From positions 7,516 through 23,128 of the forward strand of contig DCJS01000042.1 of the NCBI GenBank assembly GCA_002319955.1: a stretch of 15,613 nucleotides of DNA, written 5' to 3'. Position numbers and translations under genes: made by a program. Positions within the stretch are counted from its first letter, which is position 1; each line of letters begins with the position of its first letter. The DNA is from Flavobacteriales bacterium UBA1694 (lineage in GTDB: Bacteria; Bacteroidota; Bacteroidia; Flavobacteriales; Weeksellaceae). This document shows positions 6,861-14,864 of the stretch, in pieces. A model generated the notes under the pieces. That model was not told the DNA's origin and did no database searches. It saw only the letters and a list, made by a program, of their open reading frames with translations.

Positions 6861-7760
6861 ATGATCAAATTATCAAAACTTAGCAAAGAGGCTATACATG
6901 CCATTATCGAAGATAGCTTAGCGTTTGCCAGCGGCAAGCGCCTACGCTCCAAAGAGCCAATTTTCGTGGCTAATTTATTTTTTGAAAACAGCACCAGAAC
7001 GGTGGTGAGTTTTGAGATGGCCGAGCGAAAGCTTGGACTTGAGGTCGTGCCTTTTTCAGTTCAGGGCAGCTCGCTTAACAAAGGAGAAAGTTTAAGAGAT
7101 ACGGTAAAAACTCTAGAATCTTTAGGCCTAGACCTTCTTGTGATTCGGCACCCTGACGATAATTACTTCCACGATTTGCAAGATCTCGATCTGAGTATTG
7201 TGAACGCGGGCGATGGCACTGGGCATCATCCAAGTCAAGGTCTTTTAGATCTGGTGACCATTAAGCAGGAATTTGGCAGTTTTGAGGGACTTACCGTAGG
7301 CATTGTCGGGGATGTGAAGCATTCGCGTGTAGCGAACTCTGATGCCGATGCTTTAAGACGCCTCGGGGCGAAGGTTCATTTCTCAGGTCCAGAAGATTGG
7401 TTTGACCAAGGGGCTATGATGAATGGCACTTACCGAAACTTCGACCATTTGATTCCTGAAGTGGATGTGCTAATCTTACTTCGTATTCAACACGAACGCC
7501 ACTCGTCGAAACATCCAATGGCAAGCCAAGAGTATTTAACGAAATACGGACTCACCAGATCGAGAATGGAGATGATGAAGTCCGGGGCAATAATTATGCA
7601 CCCGGGGCCAGTTAACCGAGGCGTGGAAATTGAAAGTGATCTTGTCGAATGCGACAAATCTAGAATATTTAAACAAATTGAGAATGGCGTTTATACCCGC
7701 ATGGCTATCTTAAAGCACGAGCTTGAGGGCCGAGGCTTTGAGTTTGTGCCTTGGGAATAA
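6861..7760 (+). CDS. pyrB: Aspartate carbamoyltransferase catalytic subunit, Bacillus-like
   Basis: This 299-residue enzyme joins carbamoyl phosphate to aspartate, the committed step of pyrimidine synthesis. The carbamoyl-phosphate loop is FFENSTRT (40-47). Lys74 in SLNKGES comes from the mobile 80s loop. GDGTGHHPSQGLLDL (117-131), HSRV (154-157), LLRIQHER (206-213) and HPGPVNRGVEI (247-257) complete the active site. STRTR is changed to STRTV. Stretches such as KSRIFKQIENGVYTRMA and AIIMHP-PVNRGVEI follow the Bacillus PyrB sequence closely. They differ from the usual Bacteroidota PyrB, which I recall with SVNHLLGIK and HEHPTQALLD motifs. No regulatory subunit gene (pyrI) lies here, as in Bacillus. 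It is the first gene of the operon behind the attenuator. Confidence 0.95.
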   Translation: MIKLSKLSKEAIHAIIEDSLAFASGKRLRSKEPIFVANLFFENSTRTVVSFEMAERKLGLEVVPFSVQGSSLNKGESLRDTVKTLESLGLDLLVIRHPDDNYFHDLQDLDLSIVNAGDGTGHHPSQGLLDLVTIKQEFGSFEGLTVGIVGDVKHSRVANSDADALRRLGAKVHFSGPEDWFDQGAMMNGTYRNFDHLIPEVDVLILLRIQHERHSSKHPMASQEYLTKYGLTRSRMEMMKSGAIIMHPGPVNRGVEIESDLVECDKSRIFKQIENGVYTRMAILKHELEGRGFEFVPWE

Positions 7761-7789
7761 ACGGACTTAGCCCCATTTCTCTAAACAGA

Positions 7790-7842
7790 CCTAGGCTAAC
7801 CTAGGACATATACATTAAATCGAGTAGGGCCCTTAGAGGGCA
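7790..7842 (+). promoter_or_regulatory. Intercistronic repeats and hairpins between pyrB and carA
   Basis: CCTAGG occurs at 7790-7795 and 7800-7805, ten bases apart. The two copies are palindromic and can pair as a six-base-pair hairpin with a CTAA loop. A second small hairpin, GCCCT-TAG-AGGGC, follows near 7829-7841. No T-tract or TAnnTTTG box is present, so neither a terminator nor a promoter is supported. An mRNA-processing or protein-binding role is possible but unproven. Confidence 0.35.
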
Positions 7843-7853
7843 AAAGAAAGCGC

Positions 7854-8936
7854 ATGAAAAAGAAATTAATATTAGAATCGGGCGAAGTGTTTCACGGCAC
7901 TGGCTTTGGAGCAGACACACTAAGTGAAGGCGAGGTGGTTTTCAATACAGGAATGACGGGATACCAAGAACTCATCTCAGACCCGTCCTACTGTGATCAG
8001 ATTGTGACCATGACTTACCCATTAATTGGGAATTATGGCATTAACCGAGATGATTTTGAAAGCATTGAACCGAGAATTAAAGGTCTTGTGGTGAAAGAGC
8101 TTTGCGATTACCCGTCTAATTTCAGGAGTAAAATCACTTTAGATGAATTTTTAAAATCCAAGGGTATTGGCGGTATTCAGGGTATTGACACGCGCCGACT
8201 TACGCGTCTTCTTCGCGATAAAGGAACGCTTAAAGGCCGCATTGCATCTAGTGATGCCGTGGAGAGTGAAGTCATAGCGGAATTAAAAGCTCTTGAAGCG
8301 CCTAAGAATCTCGTGCAAAAAGTTTCAACTAAAACCTCCTATGCAGCGCCAGGTCGCGGTTTAAAAGTGGTCCTTGTAGATTTTGGATCAAAACTAGGAA
8401 TAATTCGTGAGCTCTCACACCGCGATTGCGATATCGTCGTTGTGTCTCAAAACACAACTGCAGAAGAAATCTTACGATTGCATCCCGATGGGGTGATGCT
8501 CTCTAACGGCCCTGGGGATCCACAGGATGTACCGGAAGCTTTAGAGATGATTCAAGGGCTACTAGGCATAGTGCCCGTCTTTGGAATTTGTCTTGGACAC
8601 CAATTGATTGCGCTTGCCTGTGGGGCAAAAACCTTTAAACTCAAATTTGGTCACCGCGGGGCTAACCACCCTGTGCTTAATCTTGAACGCAACACCGTAG
8701 CGATCACTTCTCAAAATCACGGGTATGCGGTCGATTCTGCGAGTTTAGCAGGAACCGATCTGATTGAAACCCACGTGGCGCTAAACGACCGCACAAACGA
8801 GGGGCTTCGACATAGGCACTACCCATGTTTCTCAGTGCAGTACCATCCTGAGGCCAGTCCAGGTCCAGAAGATGCAAATTATTTATTTGACGAGTTTATT
8901 AACCAAATGGAGGCATTCATAACTAAAAAGGCCTAA
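7854..8936 (+). CDS. carA: Carbamoyl-phosphate synthase small (glutaminase) subunit, PyrAA type
   Basis: This 360-residue subunit hydrolyses glutamine and passes ammonia to CarB. The N-terminal CPSase domain (1-150) carries GEVVFNTGMTGYQELISDPSY and YPLIGNYGINRDDFES. The class I glutaminase domain (about 170-355) has the nucleophile Cys246 in GICLGHQ (244-250) and the His331/Glu333 pair in YHPEASPGPEDAN. FGHRGANHPV and SQNHGYAVD are also present. VDFGSKLGIIRELSHRDCD and NTTAEEILRL-PDGVMLSNGPGDP closely match Bacillus PyrAA, the pyrimidine-specific small subunit. The gene starts 93 bases after pyrB and is followed by carB after 7 bases. Confidence 0.96.
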   Translation: MKKKLILESGEVFHGTGFGADTLSEGEVVFNTGMTGYQELISDPSYCDQIVTMTYPLIGNYGINRDDFESIEPRIKGLVVKELCDYPSNFRSKITLDEFLKSKGIGGIQGIDTRRLTRLLRDKGTLKGRIASSDAVESEVIAELKALEAPKNLVQKVSTKTSYAAPGRGLKVVLVDFGSKLGIIRELSHRDCDIVVVSQNTTAEEILRLHPDGVMLSNGPGDPQDVPEALEMIQGLLGIVPVFGICLGHQLIALACGAKTFKLKFGHRGANHPVLNLERNTVAITSQNHGYAVDSASLAGTDLIETHVALNDRTNEGLRHRHYPCFSVQYHPEASPGPEDANYLFDEFINQMEAFITKKA

Positions 8937-8943
8937 GAAGAAA

Positions 8944-11900
8944 ATGAAGAGAACAGACATAAAAACGATTTTAGTTATTGGTTCGGGCCCAATTATTATT
9001 GGACAAGCGGCTGAATTTGATTATGCAGGCACCCAGGCGTGTTTGGCACTAAAGGAGGAGGGGTACCGCGTTATTCTTATTAACTCGAATCCAGCCACCA
9101 TTATGACCGATGTGGAAATTGCAGACAAGGTTTATATTGAACCGATCTCCCTTCCTTTCGTAAGTCATATTATTCGCAAAGAAAGACCGGATGCTCTTTT
9201 GCCGACTTTAGGTGGTCAAATAGGGTTAAATATGGCCATTGAACTTGAAAAATCAGGAATCTTAGACGAATGCGAAGTCGAAGTTCTTGGAACCAAGCTC
9301 TCAGCGATTAATAAGGCCGAAGACCGGGATTTATTCCGCGCCTTAATGAATGAATTAAACGAGCCGGTACCAGAGAGTGATATTGTGACCACGGTTGAAG
9401 GCGCCATTGCCTTTGCAAACGAGCTTGGGTATCCTGTGATCGTTCGTCCAGCCTTTACCATGGGAGGAACCGGCGGCGGTATTGCGGATACAGAGGCTCA
9501 GTTAAAAGAGATTACGGAACTTGGTCTTAAATACTCGCCAGTAACGCAGTGTTTAATCGAGCGCTCAATCGCTGGGTTTAAGGAAATCGAATACGAAGTT
9601 ATGCGCGATGCTAATGACAACGCTATTGTCGTGTGTAACATGGAGAATATTGATCCCGTGGGTGTGCATACAGGAGACAGCATTGTGGTAGCGCCTTCAC
9701 AAACGCTTTCAGATCGTGAGTACCAACTGCTAAGAAACGCCTCGTTAAAAATTATCAGAGCCCTTGGAATTGAAGGCGGCTGTAACGTGCAACTTGCTTT
9801 AGATCCGCACTCCTTTAACTACTATATTATTGAGGTGAATCCCCGCGTTTCACGCTCCTCCGCATTAGCCAGTAAAGCCACGGGCTATCCGATTGCAAAA
9901 CTTGCAGCGAAAATTGCGGTGGGTCTTACTTTGGATGAAATGATGAATCCCGTGACTGGGAAAACCTACGCCTGCTTTGAGCCGGCACTCGACTATGTCG
10001 TGACCAAGATTCCACGCTTTCCTTTTGATAAGTTTGAAACAGCGGACCGCCGCCTCTCCACGCAAATGAAGGCGACGGGTGAAGTGATGGCCATTGGAAG
10101 AACCTTTGAGGAAAGTATTCAAAAAGCGATTCGCTCACTAGAAACAGGCATTCGTCATTTAGGCCTAAAGAAAAAACAAGCGGACGCCTTAACACATGAA
10201 GAAATTGAGCGCCGTATTCGCGTGTGCGACGACGAAAGACTCTTTATCATTGGAGAAGCCCTTCGACGTGGATACGACTGGATGCAGATCGTCGAATGGA
10301 GTAAGATCGATGCGTTCTTCATTTGGAAACTGAAAAAACTCGTTGATTTCGAATCGGTTATTGCAGCAAATAAAAAAGACCTTGAGGTGCTTGGGGATGC
10401 TAAGCGTCTTGGATTTTCCGATAAAAACATAGCCTTTTTATGGGAGATGACTCAGCGCGAGGTTTTCGAATTTAGAAAAGCGAGCGGCCTTATGCCGGTT
10501 TATAAAATGGTTGATACCTGCGCGGCTGAATTTGAAAGTGAAACCCCGTACTTCTACGGCACTTATGAGGAGGAGAACGAAAGTGTTCGCAGTGCAAAAG
10601 AAAAAATCATCGTCCTTGGATCGGGGCCTATTAGAATTGGCCAAGGGGTCGAGTTTGACTACGCAACGGTGCACAGCGTTTGGGCAATTAAACAAATGGG
10701 CTACGAATCCATTATTATCAACAACAACCCAGAAACGGTTTCAACGGACTTCTCTATCGCAGACAAACTCTACTTTGAGCCCCTTACGGAAGAAGACGTC
10801 ATGAATATCATCGAGCTCGAACAGCCCAAAGGGGTAATTGTTCAGTTCGGGGGACAAACCGCAATTAACTTAGCGGATAAACTAGCGAGCCATGGGGTTA
10901 AAATTCTTGGAACTTCATTAGAGGATCTAGACCGTAGTGAAAACCGCGATAAATTTGAAAAGGCACTTCAGGAAATGGGAATCCCAATGCCAAAAGGCCA
11001 AACCTCTTTCTCCAAAGAAGGGGCAATAAAAATTGCAGATTCCATTGGCTATCCAGTGCTTGTTCGTCCAAGCTACGTGCTGGGAGGAAGAGCTATGGAA
11101 ATTGTGTACAACGAAACGGAACTTGCCCATTACATGGAAAATGCAGTGGAAGCCAGTCCAGAGCACCCCGTGCTAGTTGACAAATACATGACCGGAAAAG
11201 AAGTCGAAGTCGACGCCATTTGCGATGGAAAAACGGTGGTGATTCCTGGCATTATGGAACACATTGAACGCGCTGGGGTTCACTCGGGGGACTCCATTGC
11301 AGTGTATCCGCCTCAGAATATCAATGAAAAATGCATGGCTCAGCTTGTGGACTACACGGAGCGTCTTGCCCTAGGACTGGGCGTGGTGGGTCTAATGAAC
11401 GTTCAATACGTTCTTTATGAAGACCAAGTGTACGTGATTGAGGTTAACCCACGCTCCTCTCGTACCGTTCCGTTTTTATCAAAAATCACGGAAATTCCGA
11501 TGGCGAACCTTGCCACGAAGGTTATCTTAGGGGCAACACTTGAATCCCTAGGCTACAAAACAGGACTGATAGACTCTAAGCCGGGCGTTTATGTCAAAGT
11601 TCCGGTATTCTCCTTTTCAAAACTGACCAAAGTGGATACCTCACTAGGGCCAGAAATGAAATCCACTGGCGAGGTGATGGGCAAAGATACAACGCTTGAA
11701 AAAGCCCTATATAAAGGCTTTATTGCCGCAGGTCGCCGCATGCCTTTGCATGGCGCGATTCTCTTTACCGTAGCAGACAAACACAAGGAAGAGGCCGCTG
11801 TATTTGCGCGCCGATTCCATGAAGTTGGTTTTAGAATCTGGGCAACTCAAGGAACGGCAGACTACTTTGAACAGCAAAATATACCGGTAAAAATCGGCTA

Positions 11901-12123
11901 TAAAATTGGCCAAGAGGATGTAAACTTAATTGATCTTATTCAAAAAGGAAAAGTACAGTATGTGGTAAACACCACGACGAAAGGAAAACAGGCTGAAAGG
12001 GATGGTTTCCAGATTCGTCGTATGAGTGTCGAGAATGGTGTACCGTGTCTTACGTCCATGGATACCGTTGAGGCAATTTTGAAAGTGATCGAGAGCATGA
12101 GTTTCAAAATGCAGCCGATGTAA
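8944..12123 (+). CDS. carB: Carbamoyl-phosphate synthase large subunit, PyrAB type
   Basis: This 1059-residue subunit makes carbamoyl phosphate from bicarbonate, ammonia and two ATP. It has the expected internal duplication. The first ATP-grasp half (about 1-400) has GSGPIIIGQAAEFDYAG (13-29), MGGTGGGI (173-180) and EVNPRVSRSSAL (297-308). An oligomerisation region (about 401-550) follows. The second half (about 551-935) has GSGPIRIGQGVEFDYA, YVLGGRAMEIVY and EVNPRSSRTVPFL (833-845). The C-terminal MGS-like allosteric domain (about 936-1059) ends in GFQIRRMSVENGV and the last helix. Long stretches such as KMVDTCAAEFESETPYFY are shared with Bacillus PyrAB as I recall it, which is about 12 residues longer. 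The partner is CarA just upstream. A strong terminator follows 34 bases after the stop. Confidence 0.97.
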   Translation: MKRTDIKTILVIGSGPIIIGQAAEFDYAGTQACLALKEEGYRVILINSNPATIMTDVEIADKVYIEPISLPFVSHIIRKERPDALLPTLGGQIGLNMAIELEKSGILDECEVEVLGTKLSAINKAEDRDLFRALMNELNEPVPESDIVTTVEGAIAFANELGYPVIVRPAFTMGGTGGGIADTEAQLKEITELGLKYSPVTQCLIERSIAGFKEIEYEVMRDANDNAIVVCNMENIDPVGVHTGDSIVVAPSQTLSDREYQLLRNASLKIIRALGIEGGCNVQLALDPHSFNYYIIEVNPRVSRSSALASKATGYPIAKLAAKIAVGLTLDEMMNPVTGKTYACFEPALDYVVTKIPRFPFDKFETADRRLSTQMKATGEVMAIGRTFEESIQKAIRSLETGIRHLGLKKKQADALTHEEIERRIRVCDDERLFIIGEALRRGYDWMQIVEWSKIDAFFIWKLKKLVDFESVIAANKKDLEVLGDAKRLGFSDKNIAFLWEMTQREVFEFRKASGLMPVYKMVDTCAAEFESETPYFYGTYEEENESVRSAKEKIIVLGSGPIRIGQGVEFDYATVHSVWAIKQMGYESIIINNNPETVSTDFSIADKLYFEPLTEEDVMNIIELEQPKGVIVQFGGQTAINLADKLASHGVKILGTSLEDLDRSENRDKFEKALQEMGIPMPKGQTSFSKEGAIKIADSIGYPVLVRPSYVLGGRAMEIVYNETELAHYMENAVEASPEHPVLVDKYMTGKEVEVDAICDGKTVVIPGIMEHIERAGVHSGDSIAVYPPQNINEKCMAQLVDYTERLALGLGVVGLMNVQYVLYEDQVYVIEVNPRSSRTVPFLSKITEIPMANLATKVILGATLESLGYKTGLIDSKPGVYVKVPVFSFSKLTKVDTSLGPEMKSTGEVMGKDTTLEKALYKGFIAAGRRMPLHGAILFTVADKHKEEAAVFARRFHEVGFRIWATQGTADYFEQQNIPVKIGYKIGQEDVNLIDLIQKGKVQYVVNTTTKGKQAERDGFQIRRMSVENGVPCLTSMDTVEAILKVIESMSFKMQPM

Positions 12124-12157
12124 TTTAATTAAACGCTCTAACTGGGCTGATAAACAT

Positions 12158-12196
12158 AAGACCTCATTGCTTTTAAATGCAATGAGGTCTTTTTTA
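12158..12196 (+). terminator. Terminator of the pyrB-carA-carB operon
   Basis: AAGACCTCATTGC (12158-12170) and GCAATGAGGTCTT (12179-12191) form a perfect 13-base-pair stem around TTTTAAAT. A T-tract follows (12190-12195). It is a textbook intrinsic terminator for the operon. Confidence 0.93.
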
Positions 12197-12258
12197 ATTT
12201 AGTGGCTAGAAGAGGACCTCAGTGGAAAACAGTTTGCTTTGATTTACCAAACTTAAAA

Positions 12259-12318
12259 GCGTCCATGCCATTTTGAACGTGATTGAGCACCTGAGTTTCA
12301 TCCTATTTAGGGGCGTAA
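12259..12318 (+). pseudogene. Decayed remnant of a carB 3' end
   Basis: Positions 12270-12300 match the 3' end of carB at 12076-12106 at 26 of 31 bases and would encode ILNVIEHLSF, against ILKVIESMSF in CarB. Upstream, CGTCCATG (12260-12267) matches carB 12053-12060. The 15 bases that follow in carB are reduced to 2, which breaks the frame. TAATTT follows 16 bases after the matched segment's TTC, against 15 in carB. Order and spacing are therefore kept. The remnant lies beyond the operon terminator, has no intact frame and should not be expressed as protein. Confidence 0.6.
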
Positions 12319-12402
12319 TTTTACTTTGAATTCAGATTAAGTTTTTGCGCTCCTGCATGGATAACGTCTTTTTTTGTTACCTTTAAACTCTAAATCAACC
12401 CT

Positions 12403-12987
12403 ATGAAAAAGATTCTTCTTACTGGCTTTTTATCGGCCTTTATTTTTGCGCAGGCCCAGTACACACTGCCAGCGCAAAGTCCAAGACAAAAAATTGAACA
12501 GCAGTTTTCTTTAACTAAAATCACCGTAGATTATGGCCGTCCAGCGCTCAAAGGCCGCTCGGTATTTGGCGAGCTTGTTCCCTTTGGTGCTGTTTGGCGC
12601 GCTGGGGCAAATTCCTCGACAAAAATCACCTTTAGCGAATCGGTGCGCTTAGGAAACGAGTTGGTGCCTGCGGGAACTTATGGACTTTACATTGAGCCTT
12701 CAAAAAGTACTTGGCGTGTGATCTTAAATAAAGACAGTCAAAGCTGGGGAACGCAGTATAACAGTGCGCTAGACTTTGCTAGTGTCAGTGTTCCAGTAAT
12801 CGCTTTAAAAGAGAAAGTGGAGTGGTTTACCATCGCCATTGAACCAGTGGATCAATCCTCAGCGATGCTCGTTTTTTCATGGGATCAAACCTCTGCAAAA
12901 GTTCCAGTGAGCGTCCAAAATCCTGAAAAAACAAAGGCCATTACAGAGAAACTGACTGAAATTAGAGCAATAGAGCGCGCGAAGTAG
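12403..12987 (+). CDS. Secreted DUF2911 family protein
   Basis: This 194-residue protein begins with a signal peptide: MKK, a hydrophobic stretch and an AQA cleavage motif (likely cut after residue 18, before QY). The mature part is a DUF2911 domain with the family's conserved blocks SPRQKIEQ (26-33), YGRPALKGRSVFGELVPFG (44-62), VWRAGANSSTKI (64-75) and PAGTYGLY (89-96). DUF2911 proteins are common in Bacteroidota and have no established biochemical role. The protein is expected in the periplasm or outer envelope. TACCTTTA (12378-12385) is a one-mismatch -7 box 18 bases before the ATG, without a good -33 element. It is a single-gene unit between the carB remnant and ada. Confidence 0.88.
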   Translation: MKKILLTGFLSAFIFAQAQYTLPAQSPRQKIEQQFSLTKITVDYGRPALKGRSVFGELVPFGAVWRAGANSSTKITFSESVRLGNELVPAGTYGLYIEPSKSTWRVILNKDSQSWGTQYNSALDFASVSVPVIALKEKVEWFTIAIEPVDQSSAMLVFSWDQTSAKVPVSVQNPEKTKAITEKLTEIRAIERAK

Positions 12988-13027
12988 AGCCTGGTCTCTA
13001 CGTCAAAAAGAACGTGTTAAAAAAAAT

Positions 13028-13075
13028 GGTTGCTCAGTTTTCGGTTGCTTAAACCTAAGGTGGCGCTTAACTTTG
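13028..13075 (+). promoter_or_regulatory. ada promoter with GGTTGCT direct repeats
   Basis: TAACTTTG (13068-13075) is an exact TAnnTTTG match. GGTTG ending at 13047 lies 20 bases upstream as a -33 element. The heptamer GGTTGCT occurs at 13028-13034 and 13043-13049, 15 bases apart, with the second copy overlapping the -33 region. Direct repeats in this position suit an AraC-type activator such as methylated Ada acting on its own gene. The promoter is well supported; the operator is inferred. Transcription would start near 13081. Confidence 0.6.
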
Positions 13076-13099
13076 TAAATCAATACAAATCCCACGCTT

Positions 13100-14146
13100 A
13101 TGCCGACTCTAAATCACCAAACCATGTACCAGGCGAGTCTAGACAAAAACCCCGAGTTTGAAGGGGTGTTTTGGATGGGCGTCAAAACCACGGGCATCTT
13201 TTGCCGACCCACGTGCCATGCACGAAAGCCAAAAATCGAAAACGTCGAATTTTTCCCCTCAACCCATGAGGCCATTTTAAAGGGGTACCGGCCGTGTAAA
13301 ATATGCCGTCCTTTAGAGAATCCGGGAGAAACGCCTGAGCCCATTGCGAGACTCATTCAAGAGCTCCAGCAGAGCCCCGAACTTAAGCTTAAAGATTACG
13401 ATCTACGTCAAAGAGGCCTAGACCCAAGTGGGGTGCGTCGCTGGTTTGTGAAGAACCATGCAATGACCTTTCATGGCTTTCAGCGGATGCTTAAGCTTAA
13501 TACCGCCTTTAAAAAACTTCAACAAGGTCAGGGTGTCCTTGATACGGCTTTAGAAAGTGGCTTTGAAAGCCTTAGCGGCTTTAATGAGTCTTTTAAGACA
13601 CTCTTTGGCGTGCCGCCAAGCCACGCAAGTGACGGGGTGATTCTTGATCTAAAACGCATTGAAACGCCACTGGGCACCATGATTGCTGTGGCGTCTAGAA
13701 CCGGCATTTGCCTTTTAGAATATGCCGATCGAAAAGCCCTTCCAACCGAACTGAAACGACTTTCAATCGCATACAAAGCCAACATTGTGCAAGGCGAGAA
13801 CCCTCATTTTGTGCGGTTGGAAAACGAACTCGCTTCCTATTTTAAGGGCGAATTAAAAACCTTCACTGTGCCATTGGAACTTATTGGAACCCCTTTTCAA
13901 AAACAAGTCTGGGGTGTTCTAAGAGAAATCCCCTACGGCTCAACAAGAAGCTATAGTGAGCAGGCCCTACGTCTTGGAAACCCGAAGGCCGTACGGGCCG
14001 TAGCCAATGCCAATGGACTTAATACGATTTCAATTTTAATCCCTTGCCATCGGGTTATTGGCGCCGACGGCACGATGACGGGCTATGGCGGTGGCGTGTG
14101 GCGAAAGCAGAAGCTTTTGGAACTCGAGCAGGCCATTTTGTTCTAA
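13100..14146 (+). CDS. ada: Bifunctional DNA repair methyltransferase / transcriptional activator Ada
   Basis: This 348-residue protein carries all three Ada parts, close to the 354 residues of E. coli Ada. The N-terminal zinc domain has Cys35, Cys39, Cys66 and Cys69 (GIFCRPTC and RPCKIC). The first of these should take methyl groups from phosphotriesters and thereby switch on DNA binding. An AraC-type domain (about 80-178) ends in GFNESFKTLFGVPPSHA. The C-terminal O6-methylguanine methyltransferase domain (about 185-348) has the suicide Cys316 in IPCHRVIG, followed by TGYGGG. The protein thus repairs alkylated DNA and should activate its own promoter at 13028-13075. No alkA or alkB lies beside it. 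Confidence 0.96.
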   Translation: MPTLNHQTMYQASLDKNPEFEGVFWMGVKTTGIFCRPTCHARKPKIENVEFFPSTHEAILKGYRPCKICRPLENPGETPEPIARLIQELQQSPELKLKDYDLRQRGLDPSGVRRWFVKNHAMTFHGFQRMLKLNTAFKKLQQGQGVLDTALESGFESLSGFNESFKTLFGVPPSHASDGVILDLKRIETPLGTMIAVASRTGICLLEYADRKALPTELKRLSIAYKANIVQGENPHFVRLENELASYFKGELKTFTVPLELIGTPFQKQVWGVLREIPYGSTRSYSEQALRLGNPKAVRAVANANGLNTISILIPCHRVIGADGTMTGYGGGVWRKQKLLELEQAILF

Positions 14147-14215
14147 AAAACACAGGGCCTTCAAGGCCAATTTACAGAGCGTTTTGCTTTGTTATCACCA
14201 ATTTAATTCTTTGCA

Positions 14216-14761
14216 ATGAATCTTCAACCAAGCCTTTACGGCAAGCGCTACGAACTTCTTCCTTTAAAGGAATCTGATTTCCCGGCCCTCTTTGCAGTGG
14301 CCAGTGATCCCTATGTGTGGTCCCAGCATCCAAACCCGAACCGCTACCAAGAGGCCGTTTTTAGAAACTTCTTTGAGGGCGCCTTAGAAAGCGGAGGGGC
14401 ATTTAAAGTAAGACGCAAAGAGGATGGCGCTATTGTAGGCTCCACGCGTTTTTATGACTATGATTCAAAAAGTAAAACGGTTTTGATTGGGTACACCTTT
14501 TATGGGGCTCAGTATTGGGGCCAAGGGGTAAACCAGGAAATAAAGACCCTGATGCTTGACTACGGCTTTGATTTCGTGGATCAGGTGATTTTTCATGTGG
14601 GACGTGAGAATTTTCGCTCGCACCGAGCGATGGAAAAACTTGGCGCCCTCGTACTTCGGGAATTGGAAGTGGCCTACCACGGGGAAGAATCGAAAGTAAA
14701 TTTGGAATATTCGATACTAAAATCCGAGTGGCTGGCGCATAAAAGCAAACAGGCTCGCTAG
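14216..14761 (+). CDS. GNAT acetyltransferase, RimJ/RimL-like
   Basis: This 181-residue protein has the GNAT fold of the RimJ/RimL type. The acetyl-CoA loop is GAQYWGQGVN (97-106). It is followed by a long helix and the late motif ENFRSHRAMEKLGA (131-144) that closes the cofactor site. Such enzymes acetylate protein N-termini, amino sugars or small amines; the substrate here cannot be read from sequence. It lies 69 bases after ada on the same strand, so co-transcription is possible. The ATG lies only four bases after a partial promoter-like CTTTG, so a very short leader is also possible. An ATG at 14044 opens another frame inside ada that is a shadow. Confidence 0.85.
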   Translation: MNLQPSLYGKRYELLPLKESDFPALFAVASDPYVWSQHPNPNRYQEAVFRNFFEGALESGGAFKVRRKEDGAIVGSTRFYDYDSKSKTVLIGYTFYGAQYWGQGVNQEIKTLMLDYGFDFVDQVIFHVGRENFRSHRAMEKLGALVLRELEVAYHGEESKVNLEYSILKSEWLAHKSKQAR

Positions 14762-14812
14762 GTCGCTGCTTGCTGCTTGTTTAGCTAAAAGGTATTTTAG
14801 TGTCCTAAATAG

Positions 14813-14843
14813 TTGTCCAGTCCTTTTAGAGTTTTTATATTTA
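14813..14843 (+). promoter_or_regulatory. Probable promoter of the aldehyde dehydrogenase gene
   Basis: TTG (14813-14815), 20 bases, then TATATTTA (14836-14843) matches the Bacteroidota promoter with one change (final A for G). Transcription would start near 14849, about 16 bases before the ATG. Confidence 0.5.
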
Positions 14844-14864
14844 GGTCCATCGAATTAAGATATT

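Noticed and set aside
9865..10695. Several minus-strand open frames of 80-90 codons within carB, and similar ones in copA and ada.
   Set aside because: They overlap strongly supported genes, resemble no known family and have no promoters; they are antisense shadows.
12984..13001. GTAGAG-CCTGGT-CTCTAC hairpin over the stop codon of the DUF2911 gene.
   Set aside because: The stem is perfect but short and no T-tract follows, so it was not called a terminator.
14156..14168. GGCCT-TCA-AGGCC hairpin after ada.
   Set aside because: Five base pairs and no T-tract; too weak to call.
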